Below, one piece after another: positions 1 to 8,455 of a stretch of DNA of 34,737 nt (positions are counted from its first letter, which is position 1; each line of letters starts with the position of its first letter). The notes beneath the pieces are model-generated. The model had not been told where the DNA came from. It saw only the letters and a program-made list of their open reading frames with translations, and did not search any database. The stretch is taken from assembly GCA_900553515.1 (NCBI GenBank), contig USDN01000027.1:1-34737 (forward strand). The letters are read 5' to 3'. The position numbers and the translations under genes are program-made. Source of the DNA: an uncultured Blautia sp. Its GTDB lineage: Bacteria; Bacillota; Clostridia; Lachnospirales; Lachnospiraceae.

Positions 1-280
1 CTCTCGATGAACTTGTTATTATAATAAGCAATAATTGTGACGAAAATATGTCCTTGGCATGAAAAAAACATAAAGAAAATAAAAAAGAAAAAAACCCTTT
101 GAAAACTTTACAATATTGTATATAATAGAAGCAATGCATAGAAGTAATGCAATGCAACCATTTATATTTTAAGCAATTGATGCGGCCTGTCCCGGCGTTT
201 GGTCCCCATAGGGGGACAGGCATGGAAGCCACCAGCGTGTGCGTCCGGTCCGGTTCAGTCAGCGAGGAGGAACTATTTAT
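1..280 (+). promoter_or_regulatory. mreB/mbl upstream region with promoter and hairpin leader
   Basis: No gene is visible here. A good housekeeping promoter is present: TTGAAA at 99-104, 16 nt, TATAAT at 121-126. The transcribed leader is about 150 nt long. It holds a 9-bp stem (GCCTGTCCC 185-193 with GGGACAGGC 213-221) and a competing smaller hairpin (TCCCC 203-207 with GGGG 211-214). The two cannot form together. There is no T-run, so this is not an intrinsic terminator. An AGGAGG ribosome binding site at about 264-270 serves the ATG at 281. Confidence 0.7.
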
Positions 281-1333
281 ATGTTTTCGATGATGTCCAA
301 TGATATTGGAATTGACTTAGGAACTGCCAGTATCCTTGTGTATATCAAGGGAAAAGGCGTTGTATTAAAAGAACCGTCCGTAGTTGCCATTGACCGTGAT
401 ACCAATAAGATCATGGCGATCGGTGAAGAGGCACGCCTGATGATCGGACGTACTCCAGGTAATATCGTAGCAGTCCGTCCTCTTCGTCAGGGCGTTATCT
501 CCGACTATACCATTACCGAAAAAATGATGAAATACTTTATCAACAAGGCAGTAGGCAAGAGAACACTGCGTAAGCCACGTATCAGTGTATGTATCCCAAG
601 TGGCGCTACAGAAGTAGAGAAGAAAGCAGTAGAAGATGCAACTTACCAGGCTGGTGCCCGTGAAGTTGCTATTATCGAAGAACCAGTAGCAGCAGCCATC
701 GGCGCAGGTATTGATATCGGTAAAGCATGCGGAAACATGATCGTAGATATCGGTGGTGGTACTGCAGATATCGCAGTTATCTCCTTAGGCGGACCTGTAG
801 TCAGCACTTCCATCAAGATCGCAGGTGATGACTTCGATGAAGCATTAGTCCGTTATATGAGAAAGAAACACAATCTTCTTATCGGTGAACGTACTGCAGA
901 GGAGATCAAGATCAATATCGGTGCTGCATACCGCAGACCGGAAGTACAGACTATGGAAGTAAGAGGACGTAACCTGGTAACCGGTCTTCCAAAGACCATT
1001 GTAGTTACTTCCGACGAAACTCTGGAAGCATTAAGAGAACCGGCTCTCCAGATTGTAGATGCTGTACACAATGTTCTGGAGAGAACACCACCAGAACTGG
1101 CAGCCGATATTTTTGACCGTGGTATCGTAATGACCGGCGGTGGCTCCCTTCTCAGTGGTCTGGATGCCCTGATCGAGGAAAAGACCGGCATTACCACCGT
1201 GATCGCGGAAGATCCGCTGACAGCTGTAGCGATCGGTACCGGTAAGTTCATTGAATTCGCACACGGTATGACCTCCGCCCTGGAAGCATCCATGGGAATT
1301 GGCGGCGGAAGAAACGATAAAGAGGATTATTAA
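281..1333 (+). CDS. mreB: Rod shape-determining protein, MreB/Mbl family
   Basis: This is a bacterial actin that polymerises beneath the membrane and guides lateral cell-wall synthesis. The 350-residue product starts MFSMMSNDIGIDLGTA, with the phosphate-1 loop (DLGTA) next to the N-terminus. The phosphate-2 motif VDIGGGTADIAVIS lies near residue 165, and the adenosine motif MTGGGSLLSGLD near residue 285. Length and motifs are normal for the family. The N-terminus and the segment EEARLMIGRTPGNIVAVRPL resemble Mbl as much as MreB, so the paralogue is uncertain. The start at 281 is preferred over an in-frame GTG at 239 because AGGAGG sits about 11 nt upstream of it. The gene is alone between its own promoter and a strong terminator; no mreC or mreD is in the window. 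Confidence 0.95.
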   Translation: MFSMMSNDIGIDLGTASILVYIKGKGVVLKEPSVVAIDRDTNKIMAIGEEARLMIGRTPGNIVAVRPLRQGVISDYTITEKMMKYFINKAVGKRTLRKPRISVCIPSGATEVEKKAVEDATYQAGAREVAIIEEPVAAAIGAGIDIGKACGNMIVDIGGGTADIAVISLGGPVVSTSIKIAGDDFDEALVRYMRKKHNLLIGERTAEEIKINIGAAYRRPEVQTMEVRGRNLVTGLPKTIVVTSDETLEALREPALQIVDAVHNVLERTPPELAADIFDRGIVMTGGGSLLSGLDALIEEKTGITTVIAEDPLTAVAIGTGKFIEFAHGMTSALEASMGIGGGRNDKEDY

Positions 1334-1349
1334 TTTTTTTGACTGGCCG

Positions 1350-1378
1350 GGCTGCCGCAGCAATGCGGCGGCCTTTTT
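1350..1378 (+). terminator. Intrinsic terminator after mreB
   Basis: A 10-bp GC-rich stem (1350-1359 with 1364-1373, one G-U pair) has a 4-nt loop and is followed by five T. It separates mreB from recD2. Confidence 0.9.
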
Positions 1379-1430
1379 GACTATATAAAAGCAGCAACTG
1401 TTCTTATACACAGATACAGAGGAAAGAAAA

Positions 1431-3719
1431 ATGGCAACCATAACAGGATTTATTGAAAAAATAAAATTCAGAAACGAGGAAAATGGCTATACTGTGCTGT
1501 CAGTTACCGACCAGAGCGATGGTGATGAAGTTATCATGGTAGGTACGCTTTCTTATGCTGCTGAAGGAGACATGATCCAGGCATCTGGACGCATGATCGA
1601 GCATCCGGTATATGGAGAACAGCTTCAGATCGAAAGTTACGAAATGAAAACGCCCCAGGACGCAGAGTCTATGGAGCGCTATTTAGGTTCCGGTGCCATC
1701 AAAGGTATCGGCGCAGCACTGGCAGCCCGTATCGTCCGCCATTTCAAAGCCGACACTTTCCGGGTCATGGAAGAAGAACCGGAGCGCCTTTCCGAAGTGA
1801 AAGGCATCAGTGAAAAAATGGCAATGGCCATTGCTGAACAGGTAGAAGAGAAAAAAGGCATGCGGGAAGCCATGATGTTTCTGCAAAATTATGGCATTAC
1901 TTTAAATCTTGCAGCTAAGATCTACCAGGAATATGGCCCGAAGTTGTACAGTATCATCAAAGAAAATCCCTATAAGCTGGCAGATGATATTCCAGGTGTG
2001 GGATTTAAAATGGCAGACGAGATCGCCGAAAAAGTAGGCATCTTCACAGACTCCGACTACCGTATCAGGGCAGGTCTCCTTTACATTCTTCTCCAGGCAT
2101 CAGCCAACGGCCATACCTATCTTCCTCAGAAAGAATTATTTTCCCAGGCGGCAGAGTTGTTAAAAGTAGAAACGACTGCTATGGAAAAGCATCTGATGGA
2201 TATGCAGATCGACCGCAAAGTAGTGGTAAAAACAGTCCCAGGCAGCGAACCGCCGGAATATCTGGTCTATTCTTCCCACTACTATTATCTGGAACTGAAC
2301 ACGGCCCGTATGCTCCATGACTTAAACATCCGTGGCGATATACCGGAAACAGAGATCCGTGCCAATCTGGCGAAAGTCCAGAAAAAAGAAGAAATCCATT
2401 TAGATGAATTGCAGGAAAAAGCAGTTTTTGAGGCAGTAAACAGCGGACTTTTAGTGATCACCGGCGGTCCCGGTACAGGAAAGACTACCACTATCAATGC
2501 TATTATCCAGTATTTTGAAAATGAGGGAATGGAGATCCTACTGGCAGCGCCAACCGGCCGCGCAGCCAAGCGAATGACTGAGACTACCGGTTATGAGGCC
2601 CGTACCATTCACCGCATGCTGGAACTGGTGCCATCCGGTATCCCGGACTCTGGTTCTATGTCTGGGAATAATGCCCCTTCCGGTAAAAATGGCTCTTTCA
2701 GTTCCGGTGGCATGCATTTTGACCGAAATGAAGAAAATCCGCTGGATGCCGATGTTATTATCATCGATGAAATGTCCATGGTAGATATCAGTCTGATGCA
2801 TTCCCTGTTACGCGCAGTAAACGTAGGAACACGTCTGATACTGGTAGGCGATGTGGACCAGCTTCCAAGTGTAGGACCTGGAAATGTGCTTCGCGACATT
2901 ATCGAGTCCGGCTGTTTTAATGTAGTAAAACTGACTCACATTTTCCGTCAGGCGGCCCAAAGCGATATTATTGTAAATGCCCACAAGATCAACGAAGGGG
3001 AACGGGTAGATCTGACAAAGCGCAGTAAAGACTTTCTCTTTATCCGCAGGGAAAATCCTGATGCAGTGATCAGCGCAGCCATTACACTGATCCAGCAGAA
3101 ACTTCCCGGTTATGTCCACGCCCAACCCGGTGATATCCAGGTAATGACGCCTATGCGAAAAGGTGCTCTGGGAGTAGAACGTCTAAACCAGATTCTGCAA
3201 AATTACTTAAACCCACCGGATCCGTCTAAAAAAGAGAAAGAGTCCGGCGGTATCATCTACCGCACCGGGGATAAAGTGATGCAGATCAAAAATAATTACC
3301 AGATGGAATGGGAGATTCGCAGCAAATACGGCATTCCCACAGATAAAGGTGCCGGTGTATTTAATGGTGATATGGGGATTATCCGGGAGATCAATGAATA
3401 TGCGGAAAATCTTACCGTGGAATTTGATGAAGGGAAAATGGTAGAATACAGTTTTAAACAGTTAGAAGAACTGGAACTTGCCTATGCCATTACCATCCAC
3501 AAGTCCCAGGGAAGTGAATATCCGGCGGTGATCATCCCTATGTATTCCGGCCCACGTATGCTGATGACCAGAAATCTGATCTATACAGCGGTGACAAGAG
3601 CCCGCTCCTGTGTCTGCCTGGTCGGCCGGCCGGATGCATTTTATACTATGGCAGATAACTCCATGGAGCAGAAACGCTATTGCGGCCTGAAAACCCGCAT
3701 AGAAGAAATATACGCCTGA
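1431..3719 (+). CDS. recD2: ATP-dependent DNA helicase RecD2 (YrrC family)
   Basis: This is a superfamily 1B 5'-3' DNA helicase of the RecD2 type, found in bacteria independent of RecBC and linked to replication-fork and repair functions. The 762-residue protein has the RecD2-specific N-terminal region with helix-hairpin-helix segments (KGIGAALAARIV, VKGISEKMAMAIA, PGVGFKMADEIAEKVG). Walker A (GGPGTGKTTT) is near residue 344 and Walker B (IIDEMSMVD) near 443. GDVDQLPSVGPGNVL, THIFRQ, TIHKSQGSEYPAV and YTAVTRAR follow. A Ser/Gly/Asn-rich insertion of about 30 residues lies between the TIHRMLEL segment and Walker B, where relatives have a shorter linker. The ATG at 1431 has an AGGAAAG site before it. 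comF follows after 75 nt and is probably cotranscribed. Confidence 0.95.
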   Translation: MATITGFIEKIKFRNEENGYTVLSVTDQSDGDEVIMVGTLSYAAEGDMIQASGRMIEHPVYGEQLQIESYEMKTPQDAESMERYLGSGAIKGIGAALAARIVRHFKADTFRVMEEEPERLSEVKGISEKMAMAIAEQVEEKKGMREAMMFLQNYGITLNLAAKIYQEYGPKLYSIIKENPYKLADDIPGVGFKMADEIAEKVGIFTDSDYRIRAGLLYILLQASANGHTYLPQKELFSQAAELLKVETTAMEKHLMDMQIDRKVVVKTVPGSEPPEYLVYSSHYYYLELNTARMLHDLNIRGDIPETEIRANLAKVQKKEEIHLDELQEKAVFEAVNSGLLVITGGPGTGKTTTINAIIQYFENEGMEILLAAPTGRAAKRMTETTGYEARTIHRMLELVPSGIPDSGSMSGNNAPSGKNGSFSSGGMHFDRNEENPLDADVIIIDEMSMVDISLMHSLLRAVNVGTRLILVGDVDQLPSVGPGNVLRDIIESGCFNVVKLTHIFRQAAQSDIIVNAHKINEGERVDLTKRSKDFLFIRRENPDAVISAAITLIQQKLPGYVHAQPGDIQVMTPMRKGALGVERLNQILQNYLNPPDPSKKEKESGGIIYRTGDKVMQIKNNYQMEWEIRSKYGIPTDKGAGVFNGDMGIIREINEYAENLTVEFDEGKMVEYSFKQLEELELAYAITIHKSQGSEYPAVIIPMYSGPRMLMTRNLIYTAVTRARSCVCLVGRPDAFYTMADNSMEQKRYCGLKTRIEEIYA

Positions 3720-3794
3720 CAGGCATCTGTTTACGAATAAAATATAATATTCTAAAATTTCTAATAAATCTAACTCTGTCTATAAGGAGAACGT

Positions 3795-4511
3795 ATGAAC
3801 TATATAATAGAAACGATCCTGGATCTGCTGTTCCCGCGCAGGTGCCCGGTTTGCGGTCAGATCATTATGCCAAAAGGAAATCTGATCTGCCCTGGGTGTA
3901 TCAGAAAATTGTCCTGGGTCCGTGGACCGGTGTGTAAATGCTGTGGCAAGGAGATCATAAGCGAGACCGCAGAATACTGTTCTGACTGCGCAATTCATCC
4001 AAGATCTTTTTCCAATGGGATGGCGCTGCTTAACTATAATGAAATTTCAGCACCGTCCCTGGCAAAGATCAAGTATCACAACCATCGGGAATATCTGGAT
4101 TTTTATGCAGAGGCTGCATATAGAAAGTATGCTGCCAGGATCGCCCGCTTATCACCGGATCTTATCATTCCGGTGCCGGTACACAAAAGCCGCATGAAAA
4201 AAAGAGGCTTTAATCAGGCAGAAGAATTTGGAAAACGTCTGTCCCATTATCTGGAAATTCCAATGAATTCCAGTTTGCTGATCCGGTCAAAAAAGACGGT
4301 ACCCCAGAAAGATTTAGGACCTGCCCTGCGCCTTAAAAATCTGGAACAGGCATTTAGCTGCAGAAAACTGCCGTACAGAATGAAAAAAGTTCTCCTTATT
4401 GATGATATTTACACAACTGGAAGTACTGCAGAAGCCTGCTCAAGGGCTTTGAAAAAAGCCGGAGCAGAGCAGGTTTTTCTTCTTGTGATCGCCACCAGCT
4501 CCAATCGATGA
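3795..4511 (+). CDS. comF: ComF family phosphoribosyltransferase-like protein
   Basis: The 238-residue protein is of the ComF/GntX family, which in naturally competent bacteria takes part in uptake or processing of single-stranded DNA; its role elsewhere is unclear. The N-terminus carries a zinc-binding region with Cys pairs (CPVCGQ, CPGC, CKCCGK, CSDC). The C-terminus has the phosphoribosyltransferase fold with the PRPP-binding loop VLLIDDIYTTGSTAEAC. The RGFNQAEEFGKRL motif typical of ComF is present. An AAGGAG site lies 5-10 nt before the ATG. It follows recD2 closely and ends before a strong terminator. No other competence gene is in the window. Confidence 0.93.
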   Translation: MNYIIETILDLLFPRRCPVCGQIIMPKGNLICPGCIRKLSWVRGPVCKCCGKEIISETAEYCSDCAIHPRSFSNGMALLNYNEISAPSLAKIKYHNHREYLDFYAEAAYRKYAARIARLSPDLIIPVPVHKSRMKKRGFNQAEEFGKRLSHYLEIPMNSSLLIRSKKTVPQKDLGPALRLKNLEQAFSCRKLPYRMKKVLLIDDIYTTGSTAEACSRALKKAGAEQVFLLVIATSSNR

Positions 4512-4599
4512 CAAAAATCTTGTATAAAATGATAAAAATCATTAAAAACTATAGAAAAGACCTTTTATACCCCATCTTTGACAGTCAAATTTATCAAAA

Positions 4600-4645
4600 C
4601 ACCGCTGAAAGCCTTATTCTACCTGGGTTTTTCAGCGGTGCCTTT
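4600..4645 (+). terminator. Intrinsic terminator after comF
   Basis: A perfect 11-bp stem (CACCGCTGAAA 4600-4610 with TTTCAGCGGTG 4630-4640) is followed by a T-rich stretch. It closes the recD2-comF unit. A short palindrome (TTTGAC-A-GTCAAA, 4577-4589) lies just upstream. Confidence 0.85.
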
Positions 4646-6700
4646 TCGTTTTACTATATAGTCTTTTTTCTGAATCAGATATGGATGATAGACTTTTATG
4701 ATTTTTCTCGAGATTGTTTACTAAGTTTTTGGATTTCTTTCATTTTCCTTTTGGTAAGAAATTCATAATCCGTTTCGAATCCGGCTACTTCATGTAATGC
4801 ATCCGTCAGTTTAGTAGATTCATAAATCGGTATGAATCCCTGCCCCTGCACATCTGCAAATTCATAGTCTCTTAATGTCGACATTAACTCTTCACAGGTA
4901 TATTTCCGCTTGAGCTTTTTTTCGAGCAGACGATAAATGAACAGCGCTAGAAAACAGACCAGGAAATGTGCTCGGATCCGGTCGTTTCGCTGGACAAAAA
5001 CCGGACGGGCAGAAAAATCCGTTTTCATGATCCGAAAGCATGCTTCAATCTGCCAACGGCTTTCACTGACTTTTAAAATATCTTCCGGCTCATCGTCAAA
5101 AAGATCCGTACATACAGCATAGAGGCCATCGTACTGTGCTTCCTGTGCAATCTTTTTTTCATCCAGAAAATATAGGATATCGGCCATTTCTCCATCTTTT
5201 GTAACAGCTGTTTTATCAATAAATCTTGCTGGGTCATTCGGATTTTTCCGGTTTTTCTTATGCCTGCCATTTGAAAGCATTGCTTTTGCTCGTTCAATCT
5301 GTTTCTCTCGAATCTCTTTTTGATAAGCAGCGTATTTTGGTGAGTAAGTAATCAACAGACGCTGTTCCATCTTTTTGGAACTGTAAGGTTCTTCTTTATA
5401 AAAAAGTTCCTCTTTATCATCGTCTGTCAGGCTGTTCAGATCGACCGCTTTATGGTCTGAGAGGCACCGGAATCCTTTTTTGTTTAGTGCAAGTGTCCGG
5501 TATTCTTCTGGAAGTTTTTTGATAGACTGGGTTACGATATAAGAGCGCTTCTTGCTGTGATTTAAGAGCCGGTTATTTTCAGAACCAAGGCCTGCATCAG
5601 AACAGAAGATAAACTCTTCACACCCAAACTCCTCAATCACTTTTTTCTCGAGTGGTTTCAAAGATGTCTGTTCATTTTGATTTCCTGGAAATATGCTGAA
5701 AGCCAGTGGGATTCCATCTCCGTCGGTAAAGAGTCCCATCTGCACGATAGGGTTTGGACGGTGTTCTTTACTTTTTCCGTATTTTTTATCTCCATCTTCT
5801 TGTTCAATCTCAAAGTAGTAGTTGGTACAGTCGTAGTAAAGGACCCCATCGTTACGTTTTAAAACAGACTTTGAATTGCGATATAGCTCTGACTGAATCA
5901 GATCGCATTCTTCTGAAAGAACATTCAATGCCCGGTAAATATCATGAAGCTGATAAGTGGGTGCTTCTAGGAAGGTTTTAGCCGTTTCAAAAGAAGAACG
6001 TTTGCTGCCTGGTTCTAAAATGCGTGTATAGATGAGATCGGATAAGATCGCGTTCAAATCATAATCATAGTGATGTTTATCTCGAATCTTTCGACATACC
6101 TTGTTTAAACCAAGTTCATAATAAAGAGACTGCAGGAAAAGGTAACCTCCCTGAAATTTTCGCTTTTCTCCATGGGCGATCTTTCGGTTTGGATGGAAAG
6201 TAATAGGAATACAATGATTCGCTTTTTCCTGTTCAAACTTTTCGGTCTCAATGCGAGCCTGTTCTTTTGCCCAGGCCATAACATCGTCTCTGGTGGGACC
6301 ATGTTCAACCAACAATTCTTTTAATGTTCCAAGTTTGCGGATTGTCCGAGAGGTAGATTTTCCGTTACTGTCGATGTAGGATTGCTTTATATAAAAAGAC
6401 TCAGCGTTTTTTGATTTTGATGTATTGACCTTCAATTTTTTCACCTCAATACCATTATAGCATAAAAAGCCGAAAAAGCCTATATATAAAAACAACAAAT
6501 TTGACAAAAAAATATAAGCATTCATGCGGCTTATACGCTGTTTTTCATTCGGAAAGGTGTCAAACTCCCGAGAAAAATAAGAGAAAACGTGATTGTTCCA
6601 GTATATGTGGGCGTAAGATGAATGGGAAAAATGGTAGAAATGCAAACTTTTATTTACATCAGTTTACATTTGCCGGCGAGCTGCAGATAGATATGACGTA
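4646..6700 (-). mobile_element. IS1634-like insertion sequence, ends not resolved
   Basis: One insertion sequence sits between comF and moeA, carrying a single intact transposase gene on the minus strand. The limits given are approximate. I compared the flanks by eye (4512-4695 against 6436-6760) and found only short, unconvincing inverted matches, such as GTCAAATTT at 4584-4592 with AAATTTGAC near 6498. No target duplication could be named. The stretch 6436-6700 has no other recognisable gene. Confidence 0.6.
4696..6435 (-). CDS. IS1634 family transposase (DDE type)
   Basis: This is a cut-and-paste-type transposase of the IS4-related IS1634 group. The 579-residue product begins at a TTG codon, LKVNTSKSKNAESFYIKQSY, with GAGGTG six bases upstream. 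The open frame continues upstream, but that extension is hydrophobic and unrelated to the family. Likely DDE residues are Asp in YYDCTNYYFE, Asp in FCSDAGLGSENN and Glu in SRWQIEACFRIMKTDF. The hydrophobic segment FLVCFLALFIYRLLEKKL near the C-terminus is typical. An extended -10 (TGCTATAAT, complement of 6454-6462) lies about 20 nt upstream of the start. No frameshift or internal stop is seen, so the element may be active. Confidence 0.9.
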   Translation of the reverse strand: MKVNTSKSKNAESFYIKQSYIDSNGKSTSRTIRKLGTLKELLVEHGPTRDDVMAWAKEQARIETEKFEQEKANHCIPITFHPNRKIAHGEKRKFQGGYLFLQSLYYELGLNKVCRKIRDKHHYDYDLNAILSDLIYTRILEPGSKRSSFETAKTFLEAPTYQLHDIYRALNVLSEECDLIQSELYRNSKSVLKRNDGVLYYDCTNYYFEIEQEDGDKKYGKSKEHRPNPIVQMGLFTDGDGIPLAFSIFPGNQNEQTSLKPLEKKVIEEFGCEEFIFCSDAGLGSENNRLLNHSKKRSYIVTQSIKKLPEEYRTLALNKKGFRCLSDHKAVDLNSLTDDDKEELFYKEEPYSSKKMEQRLLITYSPKYAAYQKEIREKQIERAKAMLSNGRHKKNRKNPNDPARFIDKTAVTKDGEMADILYFLDEKKIAQEAQYDGLYAVCTDLFDDEPEDILKVSESRWQIEACFRIMKTDFSARPVFVQRNDRIRAHFLVCFLALFIYRLLEKKLKRKYTCEELMSTLRDYEFADVQGQGFIPIYESTKLTDALHEVAGFETDYEFLTKRKMKEIQKLSKQSREKS

Positions 6701-6728
6701 TTTTCTGCCATCCAGAAGAAATGTTAAA

Positions 6729-6756
6729 TTGACAGGGGTTTTATTTCAGGTATAAT
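6729..6756 (+). promoter_or_regulatory. Promoter of moeA
   Basis: A consensus TTGACA (6729-6734), a 16-nt spacer and TATAAT (6751-6756) lie about 97 nt before the moeA start. The leader that follows shows no clear structure. Confidence 0.75.
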
Positions 6757-6852
6757 ATTTTGTGAAACGATATACAAAGATGGAAATGTCGAAGAAATTT
6801 GGCAGGATACAAAGAAATTTTAGCAGCATAAGCAAACACAGGAGGAACGATC

Positions 6853-8049
6853 ATGCGCATCAGTTTGGAACAGGCATTGGATATCCTTATGGATCATGTA
6901 ACACAGGGAAGAACAGAAAGAAAACCTTTGGAACAATGTCTGGGGCTGGTACTTTCGCAGGATGTATTTGCGTTACTTGATATGCCTCCTTTCAGTCGGT
7001 CTGCCCAGGATGGATATGCTTTATGTTCTAAGGACAGCGTGGGGGTAGATGCAGAGAACCCGGTTAAGTTAAAAGTTACAGGAAAGATTTATGCAGGAGA
7101 TTATCTGGATATACAGGTCAGATCAGGAGAGGCGGTCCGCATTATGACCGGCGCTATGATACCTGCCGGTGCTGACTGTGTCCTTCGCCAGGAAGATACA
7201 GATGAAGGGGAAAATGTAGTACAGATCTATAAAGAAGTAGAGCCGGGAGGCAGCATTTGTTTTAAAGGAGAAGAGTACAAAAAAGGTCATATTCTGCTCC
7301 ATGCAGGTACTAAGATCGATGCGGCTGCTCTGGCAGTTGCCAGTGGGAATGGTATTATGGAGCTGCCTGTGTATGAACGGGTGAGAGCGGCAGTTGTTTC
7401 TTCCGGCAGTGAAGTAGTAGAGCCGGGAACACCTTTGACGCCTGGAAAAATATATAATACGAATACTGTATACATGAAGGCACGTTTACCTCAGTTGGGC
7501 GCTCAGGTGATGATGAGTCAGACTGTGGGAGATGATCTGGAGGTTATGACTGGGGCTTTAAAAGAAGCAGCCAACCAGGCAGAACTGGTGATCACTACCG
7601 GTGGTGTTTCCGTGGGACAGAAAGATCTGACAGAAGAGGCATTGCTTTCCATAGGAGCAAAGATCCTCTTTCATGGTATTGCCATGAAACCGGGAATGCC
7701 TACGCTTGCAGCTGAAAAAGATGGTGTTTTGTTTATAGGGCTTTCTGGCAATCCATTTTCTGCAGCAATTCCATTTGAAATGTTTGTACGTGAGATCTTG
7801 TCATTAAAAATGGGTGATCCAGAGCTGAAGCTGCGTCGGGAAACTCTTACTGCTGTAACCGGTTTCTCAAAGAACAGCAGGAGACGTCGTTTTTTAAGAG
7901 GAAAAGCGGTCGGAAAAGAGGTCTGGCTTCCAGACCAGCAGGCAAATGGGCAGATGCGCAGCATGGTAGGTTGTAACTGCCTGATCGAGATACCGGCAGG
8001 CAGTGGGCCGGTACAGGCTGGGGATAAGGTAGAAGTGCTGTGGCTGTAA
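6853..8049 (+). CDS. moeA: Molybdopterin molybdenumtransferase MoeA
   Basis: MoeA inserts molybdate into adenylated molybdopterin, the last general step of molybdenum cofactor synthesis in the cytoplasm. The 398-residue protein has the usual domain order. MPPFSRSAQDGYAL is near residue 50, RIMTGAMIPAGADCVLRQED near 100, and the MoCF-binding fold near 180-320 has TTGGVSVGQKD and MKPGMPTLAA, followed by LSGNPFSAAIPFEMFV. Length is normal. AGGAGG lies 7 nt before the ATG. No other molybdenum gene is near. The next gene, guanine deaminase, makes xanthine, which molybdenum enzymes can oxidise, but this link is only an inference. Confidence 0.93.
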   Translation: MRISLEQALDILMDHVTQGRTERKPLEQCLGLVLSQDVFALLDMPPFSRSAQDGYALCSKDSVGVDAENPVKLKVTGKIYAGDYLDIQVRSGEAVRIMTGAMIPAGADCVLRQEDTDEGENVVQIYKEVEPGGSICFKGEEYKKGHILLHAGTKIDAAALAVASGNGIMELPVYERVRAAVVSSGSEVVEPGTPLTPGKIYNTNTVYMKARLPQLGAQVMMSQTVGDDLEVMTGALKEAANQAELVITTGGVSVGQKDLTEEALLSIGAKILFHGIAMKPGMPTLAAEKDGVLFIGLSGNPFSAAIPFEMFVREILSLKMGDPELKLRRETLTAVTGFSKNSRRRRFLRGKAVGKEVWLPDQQANGQMRSMVGCNCLIEIPAGSGPVQAGDKVEVLWL

Positions 8050-8052
8050 AGA

Positions 8053-8084
8053 ATGCGGACATTTTAAATGTAGGGGCATTTTTT
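8053..8084 (+). terminator. Probable terminator after moeA
   Basis: ATGC/GCAT and ACATTT/AAATGT stems with an internal loop (8053-8078) are followed by TTTTTT. The stem is weak but well placed after the moeA stop. Confidence 0.55.
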
Positions 8085-8120
8085 GCTGTGATGAATACTT
8101 GAAAGAATAGGGGACGCTAC

Positions 8121-8149
8121 TAGACATATCCACTTTCTTTGGCTATAAT
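8121..8149 (+). promoter_or_regulatory. Promoter of the guaD riboswitch transcript
   Basis: TAGACA (8121-8126), 17 nt and TATAAT (8144-8149) lie just upstream of the purine aptamer. Confidence 0.7.
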
Positions 8150-8176
8150 AAAGGTAACTTCATAAAGCAGATTTCA

Positions 8177-8238
8177 TATGTATATCCCGGAGATAGGTCC
8201 GGAGTTTCTACCAACTGCCGTAAATAGTTGACTACATA
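8177..8238 (+). promoter_or_regulatory. Purine riboswitch aptamer, guanine type
   Basis: P1 is TATGTA (8177-8182) with TACATA (8233-8238). P2 is CCGGA with TCCGG around the loop GATAGG. P3 is AACTG with TAGTT around the loop CCGTAAA. The conserved junction GTTTCTACC is at 8204-8212. The specificity base in J3/1 is C (8232, in GACTA), as in guanine-sensing members; adenine members have T. The L2 loop is one base shorter than the common GATATGG. It lies upstream of guanine deaminase, which fits its predicted ligand. Confidence 0.9.
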
Positions 8239-8313
8239 GTACATGTAGCTGTGAGTACCTGGCTATGTGTTGCTGTGTGCGGGTTTGGTGACAGATGAAA
8301 GTGAATTTTAAAG

Positions 8314-8341
8314 GAGTCCCGCGCAGGCGGGGCTCTTTTTT
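8314..8341 (+). terminator. Riboswitch-controlled terminator before guaD
   Basis: A 9-bp stem (8314-8322 with 8327-8335) has a GCAG loop and six T (8336-8341). A candidate antiterminator pairs GTGCGGG (8277-8283) with CCCGCGC (8318-8324). Separately, the P1 3' strand can pair with CTATGT (8263-8268), which offers a ligand-dependent switch. Which state carries the ligand is not clear from sequence. Confidence 0.8.
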
Positions 8342-8455
8342 CATTGCCATGCATCTGGAAAGGAGGGCAAATACGCACACCAAACGCAGACGGGCTGTTT
8401 TGTGGGTTTATGATCTGATGTTTACAAATCCTGATTGAGATCAAGGAGGAAACAT

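Noticed and set aside
239..280. GTG start at 239 that would lengthen MreB by 14 residues
   Set aside because: The ATG at 281 has an AGGAGG at proper distance and gives the normal family N-terminus.
4508..4768. 86-codon plus-strand frame after comF
   Set aside because: It runs through the comF terminator and into the transposase gene on the other strand, with no family match.
8350..8439. Possible 29-codon open frame between the guaD terminator and the guaD start
   Set aside because: No ribosome binding site before its ATG and no recognisable sequence; part of the leader.
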